In this document: one piece after another, positions 41,281 through 49,231 of the stretch | Position numbering within the stretch: the stretch's first letter is position 1 | Layout: every line of letters starts with the position of its first letter | Assembly (NCBI GenBank): GCA_000721375.1 | Contig: JOGW01000026.1 | Span: 1-64,000, forward strand | Source of the DNA: Streptomyces sp. NRRL B-3428 | Lineage (GTDB): Bacteria > Actinomycetota > Actinomycetes > Streptomycetales > Streptomycetaceae | Reading direction: 5' to 3' | DNA length: 64,000 nt | Program-made: the position numbers and the translations under genes | The notes under the pieces: generated by a model | What the model was told of the DNA's origin: nothing | Databases searched by the model: none | Seen by the model: the letters and a program-made list of their open reading frames with translations, nothing else

Positions 41281-42069
41281 TCAGGAACGGTCGCCGAATT
41301 CCAGTCGGTCGAGCAGTCCGGCCTCGGTGAAGGCGGCGATCAGGTCGTCCCGGCCTTCGGTGAAGTGCGCCCAGCTGTCGTAGTGGACGGGAATCACCCG
41401 GCGGGCACCGAGAATCCGTGCCGCTTCGGCGGTCTGTGCGCTGTCGAGGACGATCGGAGCGCCGTCGAAGAGGACGGAGAAGCGGGGGGCTCCGGCGAAC
41501 AGGAGGGCGGTGTCCACCGGGCCGAACCGTTCGGCGGTCTCCCTCACAAGGTCCAGTGAGGCGTTGTCGCCGCTGACGTAGACGGTGGGGAGTCCCTCTC
41601 CGGTCAGGACGAATCCGACGACCTGGCCGGTGACCGGTTCGACCTCCTCGCGCTTGCCGGGTCCGTGGAGTGCGGGGACACCGGTGACGGTGAGGGTGGC
41701 GCCGCCGGGGCGGACCAGTTCGATCGACTCCCAGTCGGCCAGCCCTGTGGCCTTCGACCCGAGGCGACGTGCGCCCCCGGGCGTGGTCAGGGTCAGCGGG
41801 ACGTCCGCGAGCAGCGCCCGGCCGGATTCATCGAGGTTGTCGGGGTGTTCGTCGTGGGAGAGCAGGACGACGTCGATGCGGCCGAGGTCCGTCGCGGGTA
41901 TGGAGGCGGGCGCCGTCTTGGTGAGTTGTCCGCCTGGTACGTGGTAGTCGCGGGGCGCGTCGAACGTCGGGTCGGTCAGAAATCGCAGACCGCCGTACTC
42001 GAAGAGGGCGGTGGGGCCGCCGAAGACGCGGACGGGGAATGCCGCATGGGTCGCACTGACGCCGGTCAT
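41281..42069 (-). CDS. Metallo-beta-lactamase-fold hydrolase (UlaG-like)
   Basis: A 262-residue cytoplasmic protein. The MBL-fold starts with ALFEYGGLRFLTDPTFDAPR. The metal motif is LLSHDEHPDNLD (H-x-E-H-x-D with a Glu in place of the usual second His). LPTVYVSGDNASLDLV and RRVIPVHYDSWAHFTEG follow. The lactonase-like UlaG branch has this pattern; the substrate is unknown. ATG 42069 is preceded by GAGG seven bases away. It is divergent from a CGNR protein gene and shares a perfect 12-bp inverted repeat with it. Confidence 0.88.
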   Translation of the reverse strand: MTGVSATHAAFPVRVFGGPTALFEYGGLRFLTDPTFDAPRDYHVPGGQLTKTAPASIPATDLGRIDVVLLSHDEHPDNLDESGRALLADVPLTLTTPGGARRLGSKATGLADWESIELVRPGGATLTVTGVPALHGPGKREEVEPVTGQVVGFVLTGEGLPTVYVSGDNASLDLVRETAERFGPVDTALLFAGAPRFSVLFDGAPIVLDSAQTAEAARILGARRVIPVHYDSWAHFTEGRDDLIAAFTEAGLLDRLEFGDRS

Positions 42070-42093
42070 CAGATTCCTCACGGTTGGCTATTG

Positions 42094-42134
42094 GCCTATC
42101 CGTGATGGACGGTAATGGTGTCTCACGGATAGGC
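42094..42134. promoter_or_regulatory. Perfect 12-bp inverted repeat in the MBL-CGNR divergent promoter
   Basis: GCCTATCCGTGA (42094-42105) and TCACGGATAGGC (42123-42134) match perfectly with a 17-bp spacer, giving 29 bp centre to centre. The two genes start 25 bp left and 22 bp right of it. It is a strong candidate operator, most simply for the CGNR protein itself. Confidence 0.7.
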
Positions 42135-42155
42135 GCAAGCCCTAACATGAGATGC

Positions 42156-42755
42156 ATGAGTGAGACCCTGTCCGGCGAACACCTGCCACCGTCTGCGCCG
42201 GGGGCGGAGGACTACCTCGCCCTCGACTTCGTCAACAGCGCCATCGCGCAGCCTGGAGGGCAGTTCATCGATCTCCTCGCCACCCCCGAGACCACCGCTC
42301 GCTGGCTGTGCGAACGGGGCCTCGCGCCGGCCGATGCCGGGGTGCAGGAGATGTGTGTCGCGCAACTGCGCGCCTTGCGCGAGAACGTCAGGGCGTTGTT
42401 CGCGTCGCGCGTCGCCGGACTGCCCGCGCTGCCCGGGGCGCTGTCGGCGGTCAACGACGCGCTGGGCAAAGCCCCTTCGGCAGCGCTGTTGTACTGGGAC
42501 GAGAAGAACGGTCCTTACCGCGCCGTGCCGTGTCCCACCGACGAGATTCTCGACCGTGCTCTGGCGGCCCTCGCGGCCGGCGCGGCCGACCTCCTCACCG
42601 GCCCCGACGCCGACCGCCTCATCGGCTGCGGCTCCAGTCCCTGCAACCGTTACCTGCTGCGCCACGGGCGCCGCCATTGGTGCTCGATCCGCTGCGGCGA
42701 CCGCGCCCGCGCCGCGCGCGCCTATGTACGACGCACGCGGTCGGCAGCGGACTGA
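42156..42755 (+). CDS. CGNR zinc-finger (ABATE-domain) putative regulator
   Basis: A 199-residue protein of the stress-induced transcription factor-like CGNR family. The N-terminal ABATE domain reads YLALDFVNSAIAQPGGQFID. The C-terminal zinc finger reads IGCGSSPCNRYLLRHGRRHW and CSIRCGDRARAARAYVRR, with four Cys in C-x5-C-x12-C-x3-C spacing. ATG 42156 gives MSETLSGEHLPP; ATG 42147 is an alternative. It is divergent from the MBL-fold gene and probably regulates it through the inverted repeat. Downstream, the flavoprotein gene converges at 25 bp. Confidence 0.86.
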   Translation: MSETLSGEHLPPSAPGAEDYLALDFVNSAIAQPGGQFIDLLATPETTARWLCERGLAPADAGVQEMCVAQLRALRENVRALFASRVAGLPALPGALSAVNDALGKAPSAALLYWDEKNGPYRAVPCPTDEILDRALAALAAGAADLLTGPDADRLIGCGSSPCNRYLLRHGRRHWCSIRCGDRARAARAYVRRTRSAAD

Positions 42756-42780
42756 CGGGCTGCGCAAGCAGGCGTGAAGC

Positions 42781-43989
42781 CTAGGGTGCGTGCTCGATGT
42801 CGCCGGCCTGGGCCTGCGCCGGTCGACTGCGGAGCAGTTCCTGGCGCGCGCCACCGCGTCGCGCGAGGTGCAGCTTGTACCCGCCGGGCTTGTGCGCCTC
42901 TTCGGCCAGGTGCTTGATCACCACCTTGCACACCAGCTCCTTGAGCTTCGCGCCGGGGCGGCCGCCGATGTTGAACCACACCGCTTCGTCGTACTTGTCG
43001 GCGAACTGGAAGATGCCGGCGTTGCGCCCCAGGCTGATGCACTGAGCCCCGAAGACCTGGTTGAAGCGGGCGGGCCGCTCGTCCATGATCCGGCTCAGAA
43101 CCGTGTCGGCGGCCCGGGCGCCCAGCGGCATGGCGGCCTGGCAGCTCATCCGGGGCGGCAGTCCCGACGGCGCCGCCGAGTCGCCGGCCGCGACGATGCG
43201 GTCGTCGTCCACGCTGGTCAGCGTCTCGTCGGTGAGCAGGCGGCCGACGGCGTCGACGGTCAGGCCACTGCGAGCGGCCAGGTCGGGTACGCCGAATCCG
43301 GCGGTCCAGACGGTCACGTCGCTCGGCAGTTCGCGGCCGTCTGCGAGGACCACGGTGTCGGCGGCCACGTCCGTCACTCTCGTACCCGGCCCCGCCACCA
43401 CGCTCACGCCCAGTGCGGCCAGCCGTCTCGCGACCGAGCGGCGGCCTCTCGCGTGGAGGTACGGGCCGAGCTCACCGCCGCATACCAGGGTCACCCGCCG
43501 CCCCTGCTCGGCGAGTTCGGCGGCGGTCTCGATACCGGTGGGGCCCGCACCGACCACCGTCACCGCCGCGGTCGCGGGTGCCGCGTCGAGTATCGGACGC
43601 AGCCGCCCCGCGTCTTCGAGGGTGCTGATCGGGTGGGCGAATTCGGCGGCTCCCCGTACGTCCGGGTCGGCGCTGCCGCTCCCCACCGCGTAGACGAGGT
43701 AGTCGTATGCGAGCTCGCCGCCCGAGCTCAACTCCAGGGTGCGGGCGGCCGGGGCGATACGTGTGACGGTGTCGACCACAAGGTGGACGCCTTCGGCCAG
43801 CACCTCGCGGTACTCGAAGACGGCCTGCGCGGTGCCGGCCACCATCTGGTGCAGCCGGATTCGGTGGACGAAGTCAGGGCGAGGATTGACGAGGGTCACC
43901 GCCACGTCTTCGAGCCGGGTCAGGCGGTTGGCCGCCATCACTCCGGCGTACCCGCCGCCGACAACCATCACGTTGGTCTTGCCGTTCAT
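42781..43989 (-). CDS. NAD(P)/FAD-dependent oxidoreductase (NDH-2-like)
   Basis: A 402-residue flavoprotein. The FAD-binding motif is VMVVGGGYAGVMAANRL; the NAD-binding motif is AVTVVGAGPTGIETAAELAE; TVWTAGFGVPDLA and DRIVAAGDSAAP precede the third conserved segment. The C-terminal region AVWFNIGGRPGAKLKELVC could contact the membrane as in type II NADH dehydrogenases. Homologues are usually next to ECF sigma-factor genes in Streptomyces; here none is adjacent. The start ATG 43989 leaves about 160 bp to the ArsR-operon operator. Confidence 0.88.
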   Translation of the reverse strand: MNGKTNVMVVGGGYAGVMAANRLTRLEDVAVTLVNPRPDFVHRIRLHQMVAGTAQAVFEYREVLAEGVHLVVDTVTRIAPAARTLELSSGGELAYDYLVYAVGSGSADPDVRGAAEFAHPISTLEDAGRLRPILDAAPATAAVTVVGAGPTGIETAAELAEQGRRVTLVCGGELGPYLHARGRRSVARRLAALGVSVVAGPGTRVTDVAADTVVLADGRELPSDVTVWTAGFGVPDLAARSGLTVDAVGRLLTDETLTSVDDDRIVAAGDSAAPSGLPPRMSCQAAMPLGARAADTVLSRIMDERPARFNQVFGAQCISLGRNAGIFQFADKYDEAVWFNIGGRPGAKLKELVCKVVIKHLAEEAHKPGGYKLHLARRGGARQELLRSRPAQAQAGDIEHAP

Positions 43990-44150
43990 CGGTGCATTTC
44001 CGTTCTCGGGGGTGCGGCGTCCGTGCGCCGCGGTGGGTGATTCGCCGGGGGCGGAAGGGGACCGCTCGGTCCACGTGATTCCGCTGAGTCAGGTCTCGCC
44101 GTCCCGGCCTGAGTGGTGCGTGGCTCGACGTCGAGCGGCGCGCACCCCAA

Positions 44151-44202
44151 GATCATGCATGCACAAGAGGAGTTGCACAAGAGCTCTTGTGCATGCATGA
44201 TC
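44151..44202. promoter_or_regulatory. Three-half-site operator upstream of ArsR-family gene
   Basis: A perfect 19-bp inverted repeat spans 44151-44169 and 44184-44202 (GATCATGCATGCACAAGAG and its complement). Inside it lies a perfect 20-bp palindrome at 44174-44193 built of TGCACAAGAG and CTCTTGTGCA. So the half-site TGCACAAGAG occurs twice directly (44160, 44174) and once inverted (44184). It ends 5 bp before the ArsR start codon and must overlap the promoter or leader. Confidence 0.8.
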
Positions 44203-44207
44203 TCGAT

Positions 44208-44768
44208 ATGACCGACGATCAGATCAAGGACGCCGACCGGCTGGTGGTCCTGGCCCACCCGCTGCGCCGCCGCCTGATGGACATCCTTCGCGCCTACGGT
44301 CCCGCGACCGCCAGCGCGCTGGCCGAGCGCACCGACCAGGCCGTGGGCAACATCAGCCACCATCTCCGCGTCCTCGGCACTGCCGGACTCATCGAAGAGG
44401 CCCCGGAACTGGCCCGCGACAAGCGCGAGCGCTGGTGGCGGCGCTCCTCCACCAACACCTCGTTCACCCAGGGCGACTTCGCGGCCGATCCCAACGCGGC
44501 GCTGGTCTCCCAGAGCGTGCAGTCGATGCTGCTCGACCGGCACACCGCGGCCGCCCGGGACTGGCTGCTCGCCGAGCAGCCCGGCGCATGGGTGGACTCC
44601 GCATACGTCGCCGACCGGTGGCTGATGCTGACACCCGAGGAACTCGCCGAGCTCGGCCAGGAGATCATCGCGATCCAGCAGAAGTGGGGCACCCGGGAGG
44701 TGCCCGACGACGGCAAGGAACGCCAGCCGGTCCTGGTCTTCTCCTACGGCATGCCGGCCACGCCGTGA
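44208..44768 (+). CDS. ArsR-family (winged helix) transcriptional regulator
   Basis: A 186-residue regulator. The HTH reads LVVLAHPLRRRLMDILRAYG, ATASALAERTDQAVGNISHH and LRVLGTAGLIEEA, the ArsR/HTH_20 pattern, with ARDKRERWWRRSS as the wing end. The C-terminal about 90 residues (AAARDWLLAEQPGAWVDSAY) are typical of the group that pairs with MFS exporters. ATG 44208 comes right after the operator. The stop overlaps the MFS start. It is very likely a local repressor of this operon. Confidence 0.9.
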   Translation: MTDDQIKDADRLVVLAHPLRRRLMDILRAYGPATASALAERTDQAVGNISHHLRVLGTAGLIEEAPELARDKRERWWRRSSTNTSFTQGDFAADPNAALVSQSVQSMLLDRHTAAARDWLLAEQPGAWVDSAYVADRWLMLTPEELAELGQEIIAIQQKWGTREVPDDGKERQPVLVFSYGMPATP

Positions 44769-46054
44769 CCGCTGCCACCGAGCTCGCGCCGGCCCGGCCG
44801 GGGCGTGACTTCCGGCTGTTCTGGTTCGGCGAGACGGCCAGCAAGATAGGCAGCGGCGTCAGCGGGGTTGCCCTGCCGCTCGCGGCGGTCACCGTGCTCG
44901 GAGCCGGCACGTTCCAAGTGGGCCTGCTCACCGCCGCGACATGGCTGCCATGGCTGGTCATCGGACTGCCCGCAGGGGCCTGGACCGACCGGATGCCGCG
45001 CTGGCCCCTCATGCTCGCCTGCAACCTGATCTCGGCAGCTCTCCTGATCAGCGTGCCGATATCGGCCTGGCTCGGTGTGCTCACCTTCTGGCAGCTCACC
45101 GGTACGGCGCTGCTCGTCGGCGCCGCAGCGGTCTTCTTCCAGACCGCCTACCAGGTGTATCTGCCGTCACTCCTGTCCAAGGAACAACTGGCCTCCGGCA
45201 ACGCGAAGTTGCAGGGCTCCGAGGCCGTCGCCCAGGTCGCCGGGCCGGGTCTGGCCGGCGCGCTCACCCACGCGCTCGGCGTCCTCAGCGCTCTCCTCGC
45301 GGACGCCGCCTCGTTCCTGGTGTCCACCGTGTGCCTGCTGAGCATCCGCGGCAAGGAAGAGCCGGTCACCCGGCGGACCGACACCTCCCTGGGCCGCGAC
45401 ATCCGCGAGGGACTGCGCTTCGTCGCCATGGACCCGTATCTGCGCACCTTCGCGATCTTCGGCGCGCTGTTCAATCTGGCCTTCGTCGCCTACCAGGCGG
45501 TCCTTGTGGTGTTCCTGATCCGCGAAGTGGGCGTGGACAGCGGTCTCGTCGGCATCCTCCTCATGGGCATCAGCGTCGGCGGCCTGCTCGGCGCGATACT
45601 CGCCAACCCGATCACCCGCCGGCTCGGCACCGCACGCGGGCTGCTCATCGTCCTGTTCGCCACCGTGCCGTTCGCGGCCCTGATCCCACTGACACAGGCG
45701 GGTTGGCGGCTCGGACTCCTGGTGTTCGGCGGCATGATGATCGGCGCCGGAACCGTGATCAGCAACGTCATCCGCGGCAGCTTCCGCCAGCTCTACACGC
45801 CGCGGCACCTGCTCGGCCGGGTCAGCGTCAGCTCGCTGTTCCTCAACTTCAGCACCATCCCGCTCGGCGGCCTGCTCGGCGGCGCCCTGGGCGAGGCGAT
45901 CGGTATCCGCCCGACGCTGTGGGTGGTGGCCCTGGCCATCGCCGCCACACCCTTGGTCATGCTCATCGGCCCGCTGAAGACCCGCCGCGACCTCCCGGCA
46001 GGACCGCCGGCCCCGCCCGTCAGACCCGCACGGACGATTGGTGTACGCACATGA
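44765..46054 (+). CDS. MFS drug-exporter-like transporter
   Basis: A 429-residue 12-helix membrane protein of the MFS_3/TetA-like branch. It opens GRDFRLFWFGETASKIGSGV and continues LVIGLPAGAWTDRMPRWPLM (motif A region), FFQTAYQVYLPSLLSKEQLA, GNAKLQGSEAVAQVAGPGLA, and GRVSVSSLFLNFSTIPLGGL near the end. GTG 44765 overlaps the ArsR stop. Its substrate would be a small toxic compound sensed by ArsR, but no feature identifies it. Its stop overlaps the start of the cyclase-like gene. Confidence 0.9.
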   Translation: MTAATELAPARPGRDFRLFWFGETASKIGSGVSGVALPLAAVTVLGAGTFQVGLLTAATWLPWLVIGLPAGAWTDRMPRWPLMLACNLISAALLISVPISAWLGVLTFWQLTGTALLVGAAAVFFQTAYQVYLPSLLSKEQLASGNAKLQGSEAVAQVAGPGLAGALTHALGVLSALLADAASFLVSTVCLLSIRGKEEPVTRRTDTSLGRDIREGLRFVAMDPYLRTFAIFGALFNLAFVAYQAVLVVFLIREVGVDSGLVGILLMGISVGGLLGAILANPITRRLGTARGLLIVLFATVPFAALIPLTQAGWRLGLLVFGGMMIGAGTVISNVIRGSFRQLYTPRHLLGRVSVSSLFLNFSTIPLGGLLGGALGEAIGIRPTLWVVALAIAATPLVMLIGPLKTRRDLPAGPPAPPVRPARTIGVRT

Positions 46055-46878
46055 ACAGTGAGCAGTGGCGCGTCCAGTTCGACGCCGAGGTCACCTTCAC
46101 CAACGGCGGAGCCCTGCAGGCGCAGGAGTTCCGCCTGGACGCGCCCGGGCCCCGGATCAGCGACGGCGAGGTGGGCGAACTCTTCGTACGCCACCTCGGG
46201 TTGCTGATGGCCGGCGAGGTGGCGATCAGCAACAAGCAGCTGCTGCGGGAGCCGCACAAGGGGTCCCGCGGCACCGTCGGCGCCGAACGGCAGCACGGAC
46301 GGCGCGTCGTCGATCTGAGCCGAACTGCCGATGGGGGAGTGGCCACCCGTCTGGAACCGCCTGCCCCGGCGCATCCCTCGGCACCTACCTTTGAACTCCT
46401 CTCCCTGCTCGCGGACTTGGACGGTGTGGTGGTCCGAGTATTGGGTGGTTCCGCCCGCGAGATCGAGCGCGAGGTCCTGCTGCCTTACGACCTCACCGGC
46501 AAGGCAGTCCTCCTGCACACGGGCTGGGAGCCCGACGAAGCCGACGAGCAGTCCGGCCACGAAGCCCCGTTCCTCACCGCGGACGCCGCCGAATGGCTCG
46601 TCCGGCAGCGTCCCGCGCTGGTCGGCATCGACGCGCCGGGTGTCGACGGCACGAGTGACGGCTCACATGGCGATACGAATGACGGCACACATGACGACGC
46701 GATTGCCGGCGCACATCGCGCCCGCACCACGTTGTCGGCTGCGGGAATCCCGGTCGTCCGGCACCTGCGCGGTCTGGAACAACTGCCTCCGCACGGCTTC
46801 CGGTTCCATGCCGTCCCGCCCGTGGGGGACGCCTCGGGTGCCTGCCCGGTCCGTGCCTACGCGGTCGTCGGTTCGTAG
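46051..46878 (+). CDS. Fusion of a small conserved protein and a cyclase-family domain lacking the metal motif
   Basis: A 275-residue protein. Residues 1-75 (WRVQFDAEVTFTNGGALQAQ, VGELFVRHLGLLMAGEVAIS, REPHKGSRG) match a small protein usually encoded next to a cyclase/kynurenine formamidase-type gene. Residues about 85-275 resemble the cyclase itself: VVDLSRTA, then LLADLDGVVVRVLGG, VLLHTGWEPDE, FLTADAAEWLVRQRPALVGI and GIPVVRHLRGLEQLPPHGFR. The cyclase stretch with the metal-binding H-x-G-T-H-x-D type motif, expected after VVDLS, is absent. I infer that two neighbouring genes were joined and the metal site lost. ATGA overlap with the MFS gene places it in that operon. A repeat DGSHGDTNDGTHDDA lies near residue 215. 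Confidence 0.6.
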   Translation: MNSEQWRVQFDAEVTFTNGGALQAQEFRLDAPGPRISDGEVGELFVRHLGLLMAGEVAISNKQLLREPHKGSRGTVGAERQHGRRVVDLSRTADGGVATRLEPPAPAHPSAPTFELLSLLADLDGVVVRVLGGSAREIEREVLLPYDLTGKAVLLHTGWEPDEADEQSGHEAPFLTADAAEWLVRQRPALVGIDAPGVDGTSDGSHGDTNDGTHDDAIAGAHRARTTLSAAGIPVVRHLRGLEQLPPHGFRFHAVPPVGDASGACPVRAYAVVGS

Positions 46879-46934
46879 GAGGGCGTGGTGGTCCATGCGC
46901 CGCTCAGCCCGTACGACCGACTTGGTAGCCTCAA

Positions 46935-47090
46935 CAGGCCAGTCGAGCCACACCCGAGGCCAGGGAATCCGGTGCGAATCCGGAACTGACGCGCAGCGGT
47001 GAGGGGGACGGGCGGGGCACGATGCCACTGGGAGACCGGGAAGGCGCCCCGTCCGGACGAACCCGAGTCCGAAGACCTGCTGGCACCTCG
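46935..47090 (+). promoter_or_regulatory. Cobalamin riboswitch
   Basis: The leader shows the conserved core of the cobalamin riboswitch: GCCAGGGAATCCGGTG, GAATCCGGAACTGACGCGCAG, here at 46959-46994, then GCGGTGAGGGGGAC, GATGCCACTGGGAGACCGGGAAGGC (47021-47045), and the B12-box-like GAGTCCGAAGACCTGCTGGC at 47065-47084. It lies about 70 bp before the GTG of the lipoprotein gene. Binding of a corrinoid would lower expression of the downstream importer. A GC-rich hairpin follows near 47085-47104. Confidence 0.93.
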
Positions 47091-47156
47091 CGCACCTGCG
47101 CGGGGTTCACCGTAGGCCAGGCTCCGCGTCCGAGCCCCGACCGTAGAGGCATACCC

Positions 47157-48200
47157 GTGCTCCGCACCTCCGCCGTTCTGCGCACCCCTGCGCTCCTTCT
47201 CGCGTCCACTCTTCTCGTCACCGCCTGCGGCTCGTCCGACGGCAAGGGTGTGACGACGAACAAGGCCGCCGCCGGATACCCGGTCACCTTCGACAACTGC
47301 GGCCACAAGGTCACCTTGAAGTCGCCGCCCGAGCGAGCCGTCTCGCTCAACCAGGGCACCACCGAGATCCTCCTCTCCCTCGGTCTCGCCGACCGTATGG
47401 CCGGCACGGCTACGTGGACCGACCCGGTGATGAAGGGCCTGGAGAAGGCCGCCGGTTCCGTGCCGCGACTCGCCGAGAACAACCCGTCCTTCGAGAGGGT
47501 CCTCGACGCCGAACCCGACTTCGTCACCGCCTCGTTCGTGTCCACCCTGGGCAAGGGCGGCGTCGCCTCCCGCGAGCAGTTCGAGGAGCTCGGCGTACCG
47601 ACGTACGTCTCGCCGTCGGACTGTTCCGAGGGCAAGGACAACGACAGCGGCGGCGACGGATCGCGCAGCAAGCCGCTCACCCTGGACGCCGTGTACGGCG
47701 AAATACGCGACCTGGCCCGGGCGTTCGGCGTGCGGGAGCGCGGCGAGACGCTGGTCGCCGAGCTCAAGGAACGGGTGCGCAAGGCGACTGGCGCCCTCGA
47801 CGCCTCCGACACCTCCCTCATGTACTGGTTCGCCAACTCTCAGTCGCCCTACCTGGCCGGCTGCTGCGGCGCCCCCGGCGCCATCACCCGCGCGGTCGGC
47901 GCGCGCAACGCCTTCGACGACACCCACGACGAGTGGCCCCAGATCAACTGGGAGACCGTCGCCGACCGTGACCCCGATGTCATCGTGCTCGGCGACCTCA
48001 CCCGCAAGCAGCAGACCGCGGAGAGCGCCGAGGCGAAGATCCGCTTCCTGGAGACCAACCCCGCCACCCGCAACCTGACCGCGGTGCAGAAGCAGCGGTA
48101 CGTCCTGCTGAGCGGTCAGGCGATGAACCCGTCCATCCGTACGATCGAGGGGATCGAGCAGGTCGCAGCCGCTCTGCGCGACTTCGGACTGACCAAGTGA
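47157..48200 (+). CDS. ABC transporter substrate-binding lipoprotein (corrinoid/BtuF-like)
   Basis: A 347-residue exported lipoprotein. The signal peptide ends in lipobox LLVTACGSS. The mature part is a helical-backbone (Peripla_BP_2) fold: VSLNQGTTEILLSLGLADRM, FERVLDAEPDFVTASF, DPDVIVLGDL. It is unusually Cys-rich for the family (NCGHK, SDCSEG, GCCGAPG). GTG 47157 follows TAGAGG. The upstream cobalamin riboswitch points to cobalamin or cobinamide uptake. Similar actinobacterial proteins have also been named proposed F420-0 binding proteins; the riboswitch argues against that here. GTGA overlap with the permease. Confidence 0.85.
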   Translation: MLRTSAVLRTPALLLASTLLVTACGSSDGKGVTTNKAAAGYPVTFDNCGHKVTLKSPPERAVSLNQGTTEILLSLGLADRMAGTATWTDPVMKGLEKAAGSVPRLAENNPSFERVLDAEPDFVTASFVSTLGKGGVASREQFEELGVPTYVSPSDCSEGKDNDSGGDGSRSKPLTLDAVYGEIRDLARAFGVRERGETLVAELKERVRKATGALDASDTSLMYWFANSQSPYLAGCCGAPGAITRAVGARNAFDDTHDEWPQINWETVADRDPDVIVLGDLTRKQQTAESAEAKIRFLETNPATRNLTAVQKQRYVLLSGQAMNPSIRTIEGIEQVAAALRDFGLTK

Positions 48201-49231
48201 GCGTCCGTATAGGCCAAGTGAGACTCCGTACACCGCTGTTGGCAGGCAGCGGCTTCGCCGCCCTCGCGGTGTCCGTGGCCGTGGCCGTGACGATCGGTCC
48301 GGCCGACATCTCCGCGGCGGACGTGTGGGCTTCGGTCGCGGCCCATCTCGGCCTCGGCGACAGTGCGTTGGCCCCGCTGCGGGACGGGATCGTCTGGAAC
48401 CTGCGGATGCCCCGCACCCTGCTTGCTGCCGTCTGCGGGGCCGGACTCGCGGTGTGCGGGGCCGTGATGCAGTCCCTGCTGCGCAACCCGCTCGCCGATC
48501 CGTTCGTGCTCGGTGTCTCCTCCGGGGCCTCCACGGGAGCGGTCGCCGTGGTCGTCCTGGGAGTGGGCGGGGGAGTGGTGTCCCTGTCGGCGGGCGCCTT
48601 CCTCGGCGCACTGCTCTCCTTCGCCCTCGTCCTGCTGCTCAGCCACACCCTGGGCGGCAGCACCGACCGGGTGGTGCTGTCGGGGGTGGCCGCCATGCAG
48701 CTGTTCTCCGCACTGACCTCCTTCGTCGTGCTCACCTCGGCCGACGCCGAGACAACCCGGAGCGTGCTGTTCTGGCTGCTCGGCTCGCTCACCGGCGCCG
48801 ACTGGGGCCAGGTGCTGCTGTGCACACTCGCCCTCGCGGTCGTCCTCGCCGTATGCCTCGGACACGCCCGCACCCTGGACGCCTTCGCGTTCGGCGAGGA
48901 GTCCGCCGCCGGTCTGGGCGTGCACATCGCCCGCAGCCGCCTGATTCTGCTCTCGGCGACCGCGCTGCTCACCGCAGCCCTGGTCAGCTGCGCCGGCGCG
49001 ATCGGCTTCGTCGGCCTGGTCCTGCCGCACGCCACCCGCGTACTCACCGGCCCGGGGCACGCCCGTCTGCTGCCGGTCACCGCGCTGACCGGAGCGGTCT
49101 TCCTGGTGTGGGTGGACACCGCCGCCCGCACCGTCCTGGACCCCCAGGAAGTCCCGGTGGGCGTGGTCACCTCCCTCATCGGCGTACCGGCGTTCGTGGC
49201 CGTGCTCTACCGAGGACGGAGAAGGACATGA
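48197..49231 (+). CDS. ABC transporter permease (FecCD/BtuC family)
   Basis: A 344-residue inner-membrane permease with about ten helices. FecCD landmarks: NLRMPRTLLAAVCGAGLAVC, GAVMQSLLRNPLADPFVLGV, SSGASTGAVAVVVLG, GAIGFVGLVLPHATRVLTGP, and EVPVGVVTSLIGVPAFVAVL. It overlaps the lipoprotein and ATPase genes by 4 bp each. It forms the membrane channel of the riboswitch-controlled importer. Confidence 0.92.
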   Translation: MSVRIGQVRLRTPLLAGSGFAALAVSVAVAVTIGPADISAADVWASVAAHLGLGDSALAPLRDGIVWNLRMPRTLLAAVCGAGLAVCGAVMQSLLRNPLADPFVLGVSSGASTGAVAVVVLGVGGGVVSLSAGAFLGALLSFALVLLLSHTLGGSTDRVVLSGVAAMQLFSALTSFVVLTSADAETTRSVLFWLLGSLTGADWGQVLLCTLALAVVLAVCLGHARTLDAFAFGEESAAGLGVHIARSRLILLSATALLTAALVSCAGAIGFVGLVLPHATRVLTGPGHARLLPVTALTGAVFLVWVDTAARTVLDPQEVPVGVVTSLIGVPAFVAVLYRGRRRT

